Shown piece after piece: positions 54,849 through 62,547 of a stretch of DNA of 64,000 nucleotides. The translations under genes and the position numbers were made by a program. Every line of letters begins with the position of its first letter. Position 1 is the first letter of the stretch. Source of the DNA: Paenibacillus sp. FSL R5-0766 (GTDB lineage: Bacteria > Bacillota > Bacilli > Paenibacillales > Paenibacillaceae); the NCBI RefSeq assembly GCF_037971845.1, contig NZ_CP150227.1, positions 5,642,001 through 5,706,000 of the forward strand, given 5' to 3'. The notes beneath the pieces are model-generated. The model did not search any database and was not told the DNA's origin. It worked only from the letters and a program-made list of their open reading frames with translations.

Positions 54849-54909
54849 ACGAATTCCCCTTCTTTCCTCCACACCGGACGTGCATCCCGTTGAAGCTAAT
54901 CCTGAACGT

Positions 54910-55401
54910 TTAGGCGAATCTTACCACCCAGATAATAAACAGAACAATCATGACGATTTGCAAAATAATTTTCATCACAGTACTCGTAAATAGCCCCACG
55001 ACGGAACCAAATCCAACTTTCGACGCTTTGGAAGGTGAAGACCCTCCGATCAGTTCCCCGATAAAAGCACCGATAAATGGTCCCAGTACCAGTCCAAATG
55101 CCGGAATGACAAATGGACCAATGATAACACCAATGGTACTCAGCGTGGTCGATAACTTGGAGCCACCGAACTTCTTCACACCCCATGCGCTGACGACATA
55201 ATCAGCCACAAACAACACAACAACAATCAGAATCTGAATGATCCAGAACCACACACCAAACGGATCAAAGCTGAAGAACCAGCCGTAGACCAGAAACGCA
55301 AAGAAAATCGCTACAGCACCAGGCAATATGGGATATACCGTTCCAGCCATCCCCACTGCAAACAGCAGCACAATTAAAATCCAGGCAATGGTTGCGAGCA
55401 A
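54910..55401 (-). CDS. DUF456 membrane protein
   Basis: 163 residues, four membrane segments and a glycine-rich loop (GGSSPSKASKVGFGSVVGL) typical for DUF456 (YqgC-like). TTG start six bases after GGGGGAG and three bases after the HAD gene stop, so it is translationally coupled. Function unknown. Confidence 0.85.
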   Translation of the reverse strand: MLATIAWILIVLLFAVGMAGTVYPILPGAVAIFFAFLVYGWFFSFDPFGVWFWIIQILIVVVLFVADYVVSAWGVKKFGGSKLSTTLSTIGVIIGPFVIPAFGLVLGPFIGAFIGELIGGSSPSKASKVGFGSVVGLFTSTVMKIILQIVMIVLFIIWVVRFA

Positions 55402-55404
55402 AGG

Positions 55405-56154
55405 TTACTCCCCCTTCAAAATATGTTCACGGATCACTTCAACAATACCGTCTTCATTGTTACTCGCTACGATCAGATCAGCCGCTTCCTTGACCTGCTC
55501 CTGCGCATTGCCCATTGCTACACCCAGACCCACCGCCTCAATGACAGCCAGATCATTCAGACTGTCTCCGACAGCAACAACTTCGGACATCTCGATACCC
55601 AGCAGTTTGCAAACCTCAGCTACACCACTGGCTTTGGATATTCCAGCAGGGTTGATCTCGATATTAACAGGTGAAGAATTCGTCATCTGCAGACCACCCA
55701 TTTGTTGCAGTTCCATCATGATCTGGTGACGAGCTTCATCCACTTCGGTATTAAAGCCGAATTTCAACCATTCCAGACCTTCAATATTGTCCGTCCAACG
55801 GTCACGGTTGAACAGCTCTTCCACGGAGTATGCCCAGTACCAGCTGTTATATTTCTCACCGATTTCCTGCATTTTACGAATCAATGCCGGGTCCATCAGA
55901 TGACGCATATGCAGATCATGCGGTGCTTTCCAGACTTCACTACCGTTAACGGTTACCATCGGTGTCTCCAGCCCAAGCTGGACCGCATAAGGCATCGCAT
56001 GGAATACGGCTCTTCCCGTAGAAAGGCACACATGTACACCCCGACGAATGGCAATCTGAATCCACTTGGCGGTCTCCTGTGTAATTTCATGATTATCGTT
56101 AAGTAATGTTCCATCCATATCCAATGCAAGCAATTTGTATTTCAGTTCACTCAT
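55405..56154 (-). CDS. Cof-type HAD phosphatase
   Basis: 249 residues. HAD motif I LDMDGTLL, motif II STGR near 45, and the C-terminal VAVGDSLNDLAVIE, with a type IIB cap between. It dephosphorylates small metabolites such as sugar phosphates or FMN; which one is not clear. AGGAGG precedes the ATG. Confidence 0.9.
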   Translation of the reverse strand: MSELKYKLLALDMDGTLLNDNHEITQETAKWIQIAIRRGVHVCLSTGRAVFHAMPYAVQLGLETPMVTVNGSEVWKAPHDLHMRHLMDPALIRKMQEIGEKYNSWYWAYSVEELFNRDRWTDNIEGLEWLKFGFNTEVDEARHQIMMELQQMGGLQMTNSSPVNIEINPAGISKASGVAEVCKLLGIEMSEVVAVGDSLNDLAVIEAVGLGVAMGNAQEQVKEAADLIVASNNEDGIVEVIREHILKGE

Positions 56155-56454
56155 ACAGTAGTTCCTCCTAGGTTGTCTCTCTATTTCTCCCTAATTTTAA
56201 ACTCACAACAAGATCGCCCGGCATCTGTAAAAACGGACGCTCCGGACGTCACAGCTAACGACATTTTAACACAGATCGTCGACCTGCAACAAAATAACCC
56301 GCTCAGGATTAAACTTCGAAGTTATTACATTTTATGTAATATATAATTTCCTAAATAAAAAAACGATCCATCTCCTACAGATGAACCGCTTTTAGCTTAA
56401 CCTTAGTCAATCTGCCTATTTCCCTGCCTAACCTGTAGCCAAGATTAAATCCAA
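56155..56454. other. Intergenic region without a gene
   Basis: 300 bp that hold only the terminator at 56358-56394 and the upstream region of the HAD gene. Confidence 0.5.
56358..56394 (-). terminator. Terminator after TetR gene
   Basis: On the minus strand AGCGGTTCATCT pairs with GAGATGGATCGTT, then a T run. Confidence 0.8.
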
Positions 56455-57150
56455 TTATCCCCTGTCCGCTCCTCTGTCTGGCTTGGATACTGCAAACAAG
56501 GATTGGGACATCAAATTCATGGTTTGTTTATATACGCTATGGGCTGCCTTTACATCACCAAGGAACCCGCTCATATGCAGGTGGATTACACCGTGCAGCG
56601 ATGCCCATATAGTACTGACAAGAGTTTCGGTCTCTTGCTGGTCCGAAATCTGTCCTTGCTTCTGGGCAGTGCTAATTAGAATCAGCAAGCGGTGTATGGC
56701 AGTCATCGTTCCCTGCATACTCTCTGCATCCGGCTTGAACTCTGCAAAAGCCCCTCCGAACATCAGCTTATAGTAGCTAATATAATCCTGCGCAAACTGC
56801 CAGAAGGCTTCCCCCAAATCCAGTAAATGCTGCGAGAAGTCAGAGGACGGCGGCACTTCTTCCATACGCGTGGCGAGCAATTTGCAGCCCTCCAGATACA
56901 ACTGCTGGGCCAGACCCTCTTTATTGACAAACAAACTGTAAATGATCTTGGTGGAGCAGCCCATCTTTTGCGATACTCTGCGTACAGTAACAGCCTCCGG
57001 CCCTTCATCCTGCAAAATGGTTGCAGCCGCATCAACCACAAGCTTACGGAGATTTTCCGTGTTTTGCAGGCGAGCTTGCTGATATGTTTTTAATGCCCGC
57101 CCCTTGGATAGTGAGGGTTTGTCTACGTTACTGATAAGGATCACCTTCAT
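56455..57150 (-). CDS. TetR-family transcription regulator with WHG-type C-terminal domain
   Basis: 231 residues. Helix-turn-helix near residues 50 to 70 (AVTVRRVSQKMGCSTKIIYSLF) and a WHG-like ligand domain with ISYYKLMFGGAF and TIWASLHGVIHLHMSG. It is divergent from an SMP-30-like gene, and inverted repeats in between (57171, 57294 and 57347) are likely its operators, so it probably represses both. Confidence 0.9.
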   Translation of the reverse strand: MKVILISNVDKPSLSKGRALKTYQQARLQNTENLRKLVVDAAATILQDEGPEAVTVRRVSQKMGCSTKIIYSLFVNKEGLAQQLYLEGCKLLATRMEEVPPSSDFSQHLLDLGEAFWQFAQDYISYYKLMFGGAFAEFKPDAESMQGTMTAIHRLLILISTAQKQGQISDQQETETLVSTIWASLHGVIHLHMSGFLGDVKAAHSVYKQTMNLMSQSLFAVSKPDRGADRG

Positions 57151-57170
57151 TTAGTTATCACGTTTCTGAC

Positions 57171-57187
57171 CGGAAACAAAGTTTCCG
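57171..57187. promoter_or_regulatory. Palindrome near the TetR gene start
   Basis: CGGAAACAAAGTTTCCG with perfect 7-bp arms, 21 bases upstream of the regulator start. A likely autoregulatory operator. Confidence 0.55.
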
Positions 57188-57253
57188 ACTTCTAACAGGC
57201 ATTCTAACCATTAGCAGAAAAGTTGTCAATGAAGTCATGATAAAAAAAAGAAT

Positions 57254-57283
57254 TTGACACAATCGTTTTCTTTTGGTTACTAT
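57254..57283 (+). promoter_or_regulatory. Promoter of the SMP-30-like gene
   Basis: TTGACA, 18 bp, TACTAT. Transcription would start just before the left operator arm. Confidence 0.6.
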
Positions 57284-57293
57284 GATTCTTATA

Positions 57294-57362
57294 GGAAACA
57301 ACGTTACCGAGAATGGTCATAAGTTCATTTTTATTTTTTTGGAGTTTCGGTAACGTTGTTCC
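57294..57362. promoter_or_regulatory. Long inverted repeat, probable TetR operator pair
   Basis: GGAAACAACGTTACCGA (57294-57310) and TCGGTAACGTTGTTCC (57347-57362) are inverted, 36 bases apart, directly downstream of the promoter. Each arm has its own AACGTT core. Confidence 0.65.
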
Positions 57363-57394
57363 CCAAAAGAAACAGTGTATTTAGGAGGATTAAT

Positions 57395-58528
57395 ATGTCA
57401 ACAGAACAAAAACAACGCAAACGCTCCACTTGTCAACAAATTCGTAAATGGAGCCTGACTCTGCTAGGGGTAATTGTGCTGGGAATCGTTGTATTCCTGC
57501 TAATGCCCGCCCCGGTAGAACCCGCTGTTTGGTCTGCACCTGCTGCTCCTTCTTTTGAGAAGGAGGGTCCCTGGAAAGAGAACAACAAACTTAGCTCCGC
57601 TGAATTGGTTACCGACCGCGCGAAGTTCCCGGAATTTATCACTTTTGACAAAGAAGGGCGACTGTATACGGGTGACTCCGACGGCAAAATCTACAGAGTA
57701 ACCTTTGACGCCGAAGACAAGGCACAGCCAGCAGAGGTATTCGCTGATACCCATGGAACACCTAACGGCCTAAAATTTGATGCTGCCGGAAATTTGATTG
57801 TGGCGGATATTCAGAAAGGGCTCCTGTCCATTGACCCGAACGGAAACATCGAAGTACTAACCACTGAAGTAGATGGGGGGCCGATCTACCTGGCGAACGA
57901 ACTGGACATCGCGCAAGACGGATCGATTTATTTCTCCGATACCTCTAACTATGGCAAAGTCATGTTCAAAGAAATTGCCGAGAATAAACCGCATGGACGA
58001 TTGTTGAAATATGATCCACTGACCAAGCAGACGACCGTTCTGCTTAAGGATTTATATTTTGCCAATGGGGTGGTACTGTCTGCCGAAGAAGACTTCGTGC
58101 TAGTCGCAGAATCGTATCATTACCAGTTGACCAGGTACTGGTTGAAGGGTCCCAAACAAGGCACCTCTGATATTTTTGCGGAGAATCTGGCTGGGTTTCC
58201 GGACAATATCACCCGTGACGCAGAGGGACACTTCTGGGTAGGGGTATTCACAACCCGTCTGTCTTTTGCCGATTACATGCATAGTCACCCTTGGTTAGCA
58301 GCGACGATGTCCAAAGTTCCACAGTCCTTGTTAAATGGAGCCAGTGCCCCAGTGAAACACGGACTTGTTGCAGAATATGGACCAGAAGGAGAGCTTATTC
58401 GTAGTTGGCATGATCCAGAAGGAACATTGTATGGCATCACCACGGCCGTAAACCAAGGGAAATATGTGTATCTCGGAACCGCACCGGGAGGAAGCCAAGG
58501 GGTTCATCGGGTGCCTTTGAAACCGTAA
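57395..58528 (+). CDS. SMP-30/strictosidine synthase-like beta-propeller protein, membrane-anchored
   Basis: 377 residues. An N-terminal membrane segment (SLTLLGVIVLGIVVFLLM) leads to a six-bladed propeller outside the cell, with NGLKFDAAGNLIVADIQKGL, GSIYFSDTSNYG and VLVAESYHYQLTRYWLKG as blade signatures of the strictosidine synthase/SMP-30 group. Many members are lactonases or esterases. The start at 57395 follows AGGAGG. Its regulation by the divergent TetR protein suggests a response to a small hydrophobic molecule. Confidence 0.88.
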   Translation: MSTEQKQRKRSTCQQIRKWSLTLLGVIVLGIVVFLLMPAPVEPAVWSAPAAPSFEKEGPWKENNKLSSAELVTDRAKFPEFITFDKEGRLYTGDSDGKIYRVTFDAEDKAQPAEVFADTHGTPNGLKFDAAGNLIVADIQKGLLSIDPNGNIEVLTTEVDGGPIYLANELDIAQDGSIYFSDTSNYGKVMFKEIAENKPHGRLLKYDPLTKQTTVLLKDLYFANGVVLSAEEDFVLVAESYHYQLTRYWLKGPKQGTSDIFAENLAGFPDNITRDAEGHFWVGVFTTRLSFADYMHSHPWLAATMSKVPQSLLNGASAPVKHGLVAEYGPEGELIRSWHDPEGTLYGITTAVNQGKYVYLGTAPGGSQGVHRVPLKP

Positions 58529-58570
58529 GGATTGTTATATTCATCTACCTCGTTGCCACCTTTAGGCATC

Positions 58571-58616
58571 CCAATAGCAGCTCACTCCAGCAGGAGGGGC
58601 TGCTATTGAATTTTTC
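58571..58616 (+). terminator. Terminator after SMP-30-like gene
   Basis: CAATAGCAGC pairs with GCTGCTATTG, followed by AATTTTTC. Confidence 0.8.
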
Positions 58617-58635
58617 TTAGTTCACATTCCAATCA

Positions 58636-58667
58636 TAAAAAACCGCCTGGAAAGCAGGCGGCTAACA
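58636..58667 (-). terminator. Terminator after metal ABC operon
   Basis: On the minus strand GCCGCCTGCTTTCCAGGCGG forms a compact stem followed by TTTTTT. Confidence 0.85.
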
Positions 58668-58678
58668 ATCTCTACGAA

Positions 58679-59551
58679 TTACCTTGCCGCGAATTTGCGA
58701 CGAGCGTAACGGAATACGATGCCATGTTTCGGTGACAGCAGCAGTGCAAGAACAAACAGAATTCCAGCAACAGCTACCATGCAGCCCGCAATGGAAGCAT
58801 CCAGGGCGTATGCCATGATGTAACCTCCAACCGAAGATGCTGCTCCGATTAGGACGGCATACAGAATCATTTTGCCCAGACGATCAGTGAGCAGGTAAGC
58901 CGTCGCCGCTGGTACGATCAGCATGCCCACCACGAGAATCGAACCAACACTTTCAAATGAAGCTACGGACGTCATCGAAACAAGTCCCATGAGCAGATAG
59001 TGGAACAGCACTACTGGAATGCCGCAGGCCGCAGCCAGCGCCGGATCGAAGGCACACAGCTTGAACTGTTTGTAGAACAGCCCAATAACGACGAGGATGA
59101 CTAGCAAAGTGATACCCAGCATCCAGACTGCCCTCGGACCGACATCGGTACCTCCAAGGGTTAGTGTATCCCACTGTACATAAGCGATCTCTCCGAACAA
59201 GACACAGTCCAGATCCAGATCAATATGCTGGGCGTTCAAACTAATCAGAATGACTCCTACTGCGAAAAGTGCTGTAAACACAATTCCGATCGAGGCATCA
59301 GACGACAGTCCACCTGCCTGCAAACTCTGTATGAAGAACACCGTCAGTAATCCAAACACCGTTGCGCCGAGCAGCATCCATAACGAATCTCTGGAACCGC
59401 TCCACAGGAAAGCAATCGCGATACCGGGGAGAACCGCATGGCTGATCGCATCACCAACCAGAGCCATTCGCCGCAGAATCAGAAAACAACCCAGAATGGC
59501 GCAGGCGGAAGAAACCAATACGGCCGTCAAAATAATCCAAAACGTTGCCAT
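58679..59551 (-). CDS. Metal ABC transporter permease (MntD/TroD-like)
   Basis: 290 residues, about eight membrane segments, ABC-3 family. The start MATFWIILTAVLVSSACAILG and the motif GDAISHAVLPGIAIA are typical for Mn, Fe and Zn importers. Its ATG shares one base with the stop codon of the upstream permease. Last gene of the operon. Confidence 0.9.
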   Translation of the reverse strand: MATFWIILTAVLVSSACAILGCFLILRRMALVGDAISHAVLPGIAIAFLWSGSRDSLWMLLGATVFGLLTVFFIQSLQAGGLSSDASIGIVFTALFAVGVILISLNAQHIDLDLDCVLFGEIAYVQWDTLTLGGTDVGPRAVWMLGITLLVILVVIGLFYKQFKLCAFDPALAAACGIPVVLFHYLLMGLVSMTSVASFESVGSILVVGMLIVPAATAYLLTDRLGKMILYAVLIGAASSVGGYIMAYALDASIAGCMVAVAGILFVLALLLSPKHGIVFRYARRKFAAR

Positions 59552-60510
59552 TACATCTCCCCCCGTTCCTGCTGATTTCGCTGTGCGGCGAGAATCTGAA
59601 GTGTAGCTCGCTCTTCACGCATATATGCCGACTTTGCCTGAATACTTCGCAACCGTCGAGCTAAAAGTCCACGACGTGGAGCCAACAAAGCTGATCCGGC
59701 AAACAATACCGTAGCCGCAAGAACCGTTACAGGTCCTGTCGGCAGATTAGGTACAAGCGTACTGAAGATGGTTCCTGTTGCTCCGCTCAATGCACCAAAT
59801 ATGCCAGCGAGCAACACCATGAGTGCGAGTGAGTCAGTCCAGCAACGTGCAGCTGCTGCCGGAGTTACCAGCAAGGCCGCAACAAGCACGACACCAACGG
59901 CCTGAATCCCGGCCACCACCGCGATCACCGTTAGGAGCAAAATGAGTTGCTCCAACATCGCAACTGGCAGTCCCATACCACGTGCAAAGCCCGGGTCAAA
60001 ACTCACCAGTTTGAATTCCTTGAACCAGACAAGACAGGCAATCAGTAATATGAGACATACACCCCCCATGACATATACATCCGTCATGACCATGGATGCC
60101 GCCTGTCCAAACAAATATTTATCGAGTCCGCTTTGACTTCCACTCGCCCCATGCTGAATGCGCGTAAGCATGACTACGCCAACCCCGAAAAATACGGTCA
60201 GCACGATCCCCATCGCCGCATCCTGCTTGATCCGGGAGTAACGTGTAATCCACGAAATTCCAAATGTAGCCACAATGCCAGACACCAGAGCACCGAACAG
60301 AAATAAGCCTACGGACTTCGTTTCCGTTAACATAAACGCAATACAGATTCCGGGCAGAGCAGCATGAGCAAGGGTGTCCCCCATCAGGCTCTGTTTACGA
60401 AGAAAGGTGAAGGAGCCAATAATTCCGCTACTGAATCCTAACAACAGACAGCCAAGCAATATCCAACGTGTATTGGGGTCAGATAAGATGGCAATGATCC
60501 AGTTCCACAT
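59551..60510 (-). CDS. Metal ABC transporter permease (MntC/TroC-like)
   Basis: 319 residues, ABC-3 family with GDTLAHAALPGICIAF near residue 40. It carries a longer charged cytoplasmic tail (RSIQAKSAYMREERATLQ) than its partner. Three bases separate it from the ATPase gene. Confidence 0.9.
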   Translation of the reverse strand: MWNWIIAILSDPNTRWILLGCLLLGFSSGIIGSFTFLRKQSLMGDTLAHAALPGICIAFMLTETKSVGLFLFGALVSGIVATFGISWITRYSRIKQDAAMGIVLTVFFGVGVVMLTRIQHGASGSQSGLDKYLFGQAASMVMTDVYVMGGVCLILLIACLVWFKEFKLVSFDPGFARGMGLPVAMLEQLILLLTVIAVVAGIQAVGVVLVAALLVTPAAAARCWTDSLALMVLLAGIFGALSGATGTIFSTLVPNLPTGPVTVLAATVLFAGSALLAPRRGLLARRLRSIQAKSAYMREERATLQILAAQRNQQERGEM

Positions 60511-60513
60511 GCA

Positions 60514-61335
60514 CTACACCTGGCCTTTCTCCGTCCGGCTTCCGATCATCGCAATCCGGCCTCCGTACGTCTCTTGCAGTGTATCCGGTACAAATACTTC
60601 ACTTGTCGGTCCGCCAGCCACCAGTCGTCCATTGAGCAGCAGCACATGGTCGAAGTATTCCTCAACTGTCGCCAGATCATGGTGAACGACCAGTACCGTC
60701 TTGCCTTGTTTCTTCAGCTGTTCCAGAAGTAAAATGATAGCTTTCTCCGTTGTAGCATCCACACCTGCAAACGGCTCATCCATGAAATAAAGATCTGCGT
60801 CCTGCACCAGTGCCCGTGCCAGAAAGACACGCTGCTGCTGTCCACCGGACAGCTGACTGATCTGGCGGTACATGTAGTCGCCCATGCCTACTTGCTCCAG
60901 GCAGTGTGCCGCCAAGTCCCGCTCCTTTTTCCCCGGACGACGGAACCAGCCCAGATGACCATACCGTCCCATCATCACCACATCGAGCGCATGTGTAGGG
61001 AAATCCCAGTCCACCGATTCCCGTTGGGGCACATAACCGATGCGGCGACGTTGCTCCCTGTACGATTGTCCGAAGATCCGTACCTCACCATGCATCTTCG
61101 GTACCAGTCCCAGAACCGCTTTGATCAGTGTTGATTTCCCTGCACCATTTGGTCCGAGAATTCCGATGAGCTGTCCTTCCGGAATATCGAAGGATACGCT
61201 GCTAAGCACCGGCTTTTTGTGATACGCAACGGCCAGATCCCTCACACTGAGAGGAGCCGATGTTGGCTGCGTTCCCTGCAAGTGACTATTGTTCAGTTTC
61301 TTAGGAGTTTGTTCCAATAAAGTTGTATCTTCCAT
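60514..61335 (-). CDS. Metal ABC transporter ATPase (MntB-like)
   Basis: 273 residues. Walker A GPNGAGKST, signature LSGGQQQRV, Walker B ADLYFMDEPFAGVD. It has an N-terminal extension of about 30 residues ahead of the ABC core (SVRDLAVAYHKKPV). Second gene of the operon. Confidence 0.92.
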   Translation of the reverse strand: MEDTTLLEQTPKKLNNSHLQGTQPTSAPLSVRDLAVAYHKKPVLSSVSFDIPEGQLIGILGPNGAGKSTLIKAVLGLVPKMHGEVRIFGQSYREQRRRIGYVPQRESVDWDFPTHALDVVMMGRYGHLGWFRRPGKKERDLAAHCLEQVGMGDYMYRQISQLSGGQQQRVFLARALVQDADLYFMDEPFAGVDATTEKAIILLLEQLKKQGKTVLVVHHDLATVEEYFDHVLLLNGRLVAGGPTSEVFVPDTLQETYGGRIAMIGSRTEKGQV

Positions 61336-61366
61336 AATCCTGTAACTCCTCTCTTCATGTGATTCA

Positions 61367-62317
61367 TTATTTCAGTGCTTCTACAATCGTCTCAACATTG
61401 TGGCGAATCATACCGATGTATGTGCCTTCTTCCGTTCCCTCAGCCCCCATGGCATCCGAGAACAGTTCTCCGCCAATGCTGACCGTATGGCCTTTTTGAG
61501 CTGCTCCGGCAATGATGGCTTCCATCGCTTTTGCAGGTACACTCGATTCAACAAATACTGCTTTGATATGGTTATCTACGAGATAATCCCGCAGTTCGCT
61601 AACATCTTTTGCACCATATTCGGCTGCTGTACTGATGCCCTGAAGCCCCATCACTTTCATGCCATAAGCCTGACCGAAATATCCAAATGCATCATGCGCC
61701 GTAACCAATACCCGGCTTGCTTCCGGAATCTCCAGAATCTTCTCACGCACCTCGGCATCCAGTGCTTCGAGCTTCGCCAGATACGCCTCTGCCTGAGCCT
61801 TGTACTCTTCCGCATGGCCCGGGTCCGCCTCCACGAGCGTATCGCGTACGGCTTCTGCCGCATGCATCCAGTGGCTGACGTTAAACCAGACGTGTGGATC
61901 ATATTCGGTGCCGCCTGTATCTTTGCCTGAGTGTAACTCCTCGACTGGAATAGTCTCTGTAACAGCAGTAACCAGCTTGCTTGAGGACATTTTCTCCAAA
62001 ATGTCTGTCATTTTGCCTTCAAGATGCAGTCCATTATAGAAAATGACTTTTGCTTGTTCCAGCTTGCGAATATCACCTTGGGATGCCTTGTACAAGTGGG
62101 GATCAACTCCCGGGCCCATTAGCCCGGTAACATCAACATATACCCCGCCTACCTCACGTGCTACATCAGCGATCATTCCCGTTGTAGCGGTTACTTGTAA
62201 CTTGCCACCACTGCTCGTCTCTGCATCACTGGAACATGCCGTAAGTACAATAACCAGAACCAGAGCCGCTAGCGTAATGACCCCCCTCTGAATACTCCTC
62301 ATTTTCACCATTAACAA
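61367..62317 (-). CDS. Metal-binding lipoprotein of the ABC transporter (MntA/TroA-like, cluster A-I)
   Basis: 316 residues from a TTG at 62317, nine bases after AAAGGGG. Lipobox VLTACSS. Metal ligands are likely the His in GVDPHLYK and DPHVWFN, Glu/His in VTAHDAFGYF, and the Asp in the C-terminal SDAMGAEG. The short loop without a His-rich stretch favours manganese over zinc, but this is not certain. First gene of the four-gene operon; no clear MntR or Zur box was found. Confidence 0.9.
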   Translation of the reverse strand: MLMVKMRSIQRGVITLAALVLVIVLTACSSDAETSSGGKLQVTATTGMIADVAREVGGVYVDVTGLMGPGVDPHLYKASQGDIRKLEQAKVIFYNGLHLEGKMTDILEKMSSSKLVTAVTETIPVEELHSGKDTGGTEYDPHVWFNVSHWMHAAEAVRDTLVEADPGHAEEYKAQAEAYLAKLEALDAEVREKILEIPEASRVLVTAHDAFGYFGQAYGMKVMGLQGISTAAEYGAKDVSELRDYLVDNHIKAVFVESSVPAKAMEAIIAGAAQKGHTVSIGGELFSDAMGAEGTEEGTYIGMIRHNVETIVEALK

Positions 62318-62433
62318 TTCAATCGTCCCCTTTCCCTCTCCTAAAATACTTGTCTACATCTAATTTTGTTGTACAAGGTATTAAATTTTAATCAAGACTA
62401 ATAATGTTTCCCTTGTGCAAATTTTATCCGAAG

Positions 62434-62472
62434 CCAAAAAAAAAGGCAAGGGATTATTTCCCCTGCCTGTCC
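62434..62472 (-). terminator. Terminator after penicillin-binding protein gene
   Basis: On the minus strand GGCAGGGGAAATAATCCCTTGCC forms a hairpin followed by nine T. Confidence 0.9.
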
Positions 62473-62547
62473 AAATATATTTAATTCACTTCATAAACCT
62501 TTCGGTCACGATGTTAAAAGAGCTAACTTCCGCGAGGTTCTTTTGCA

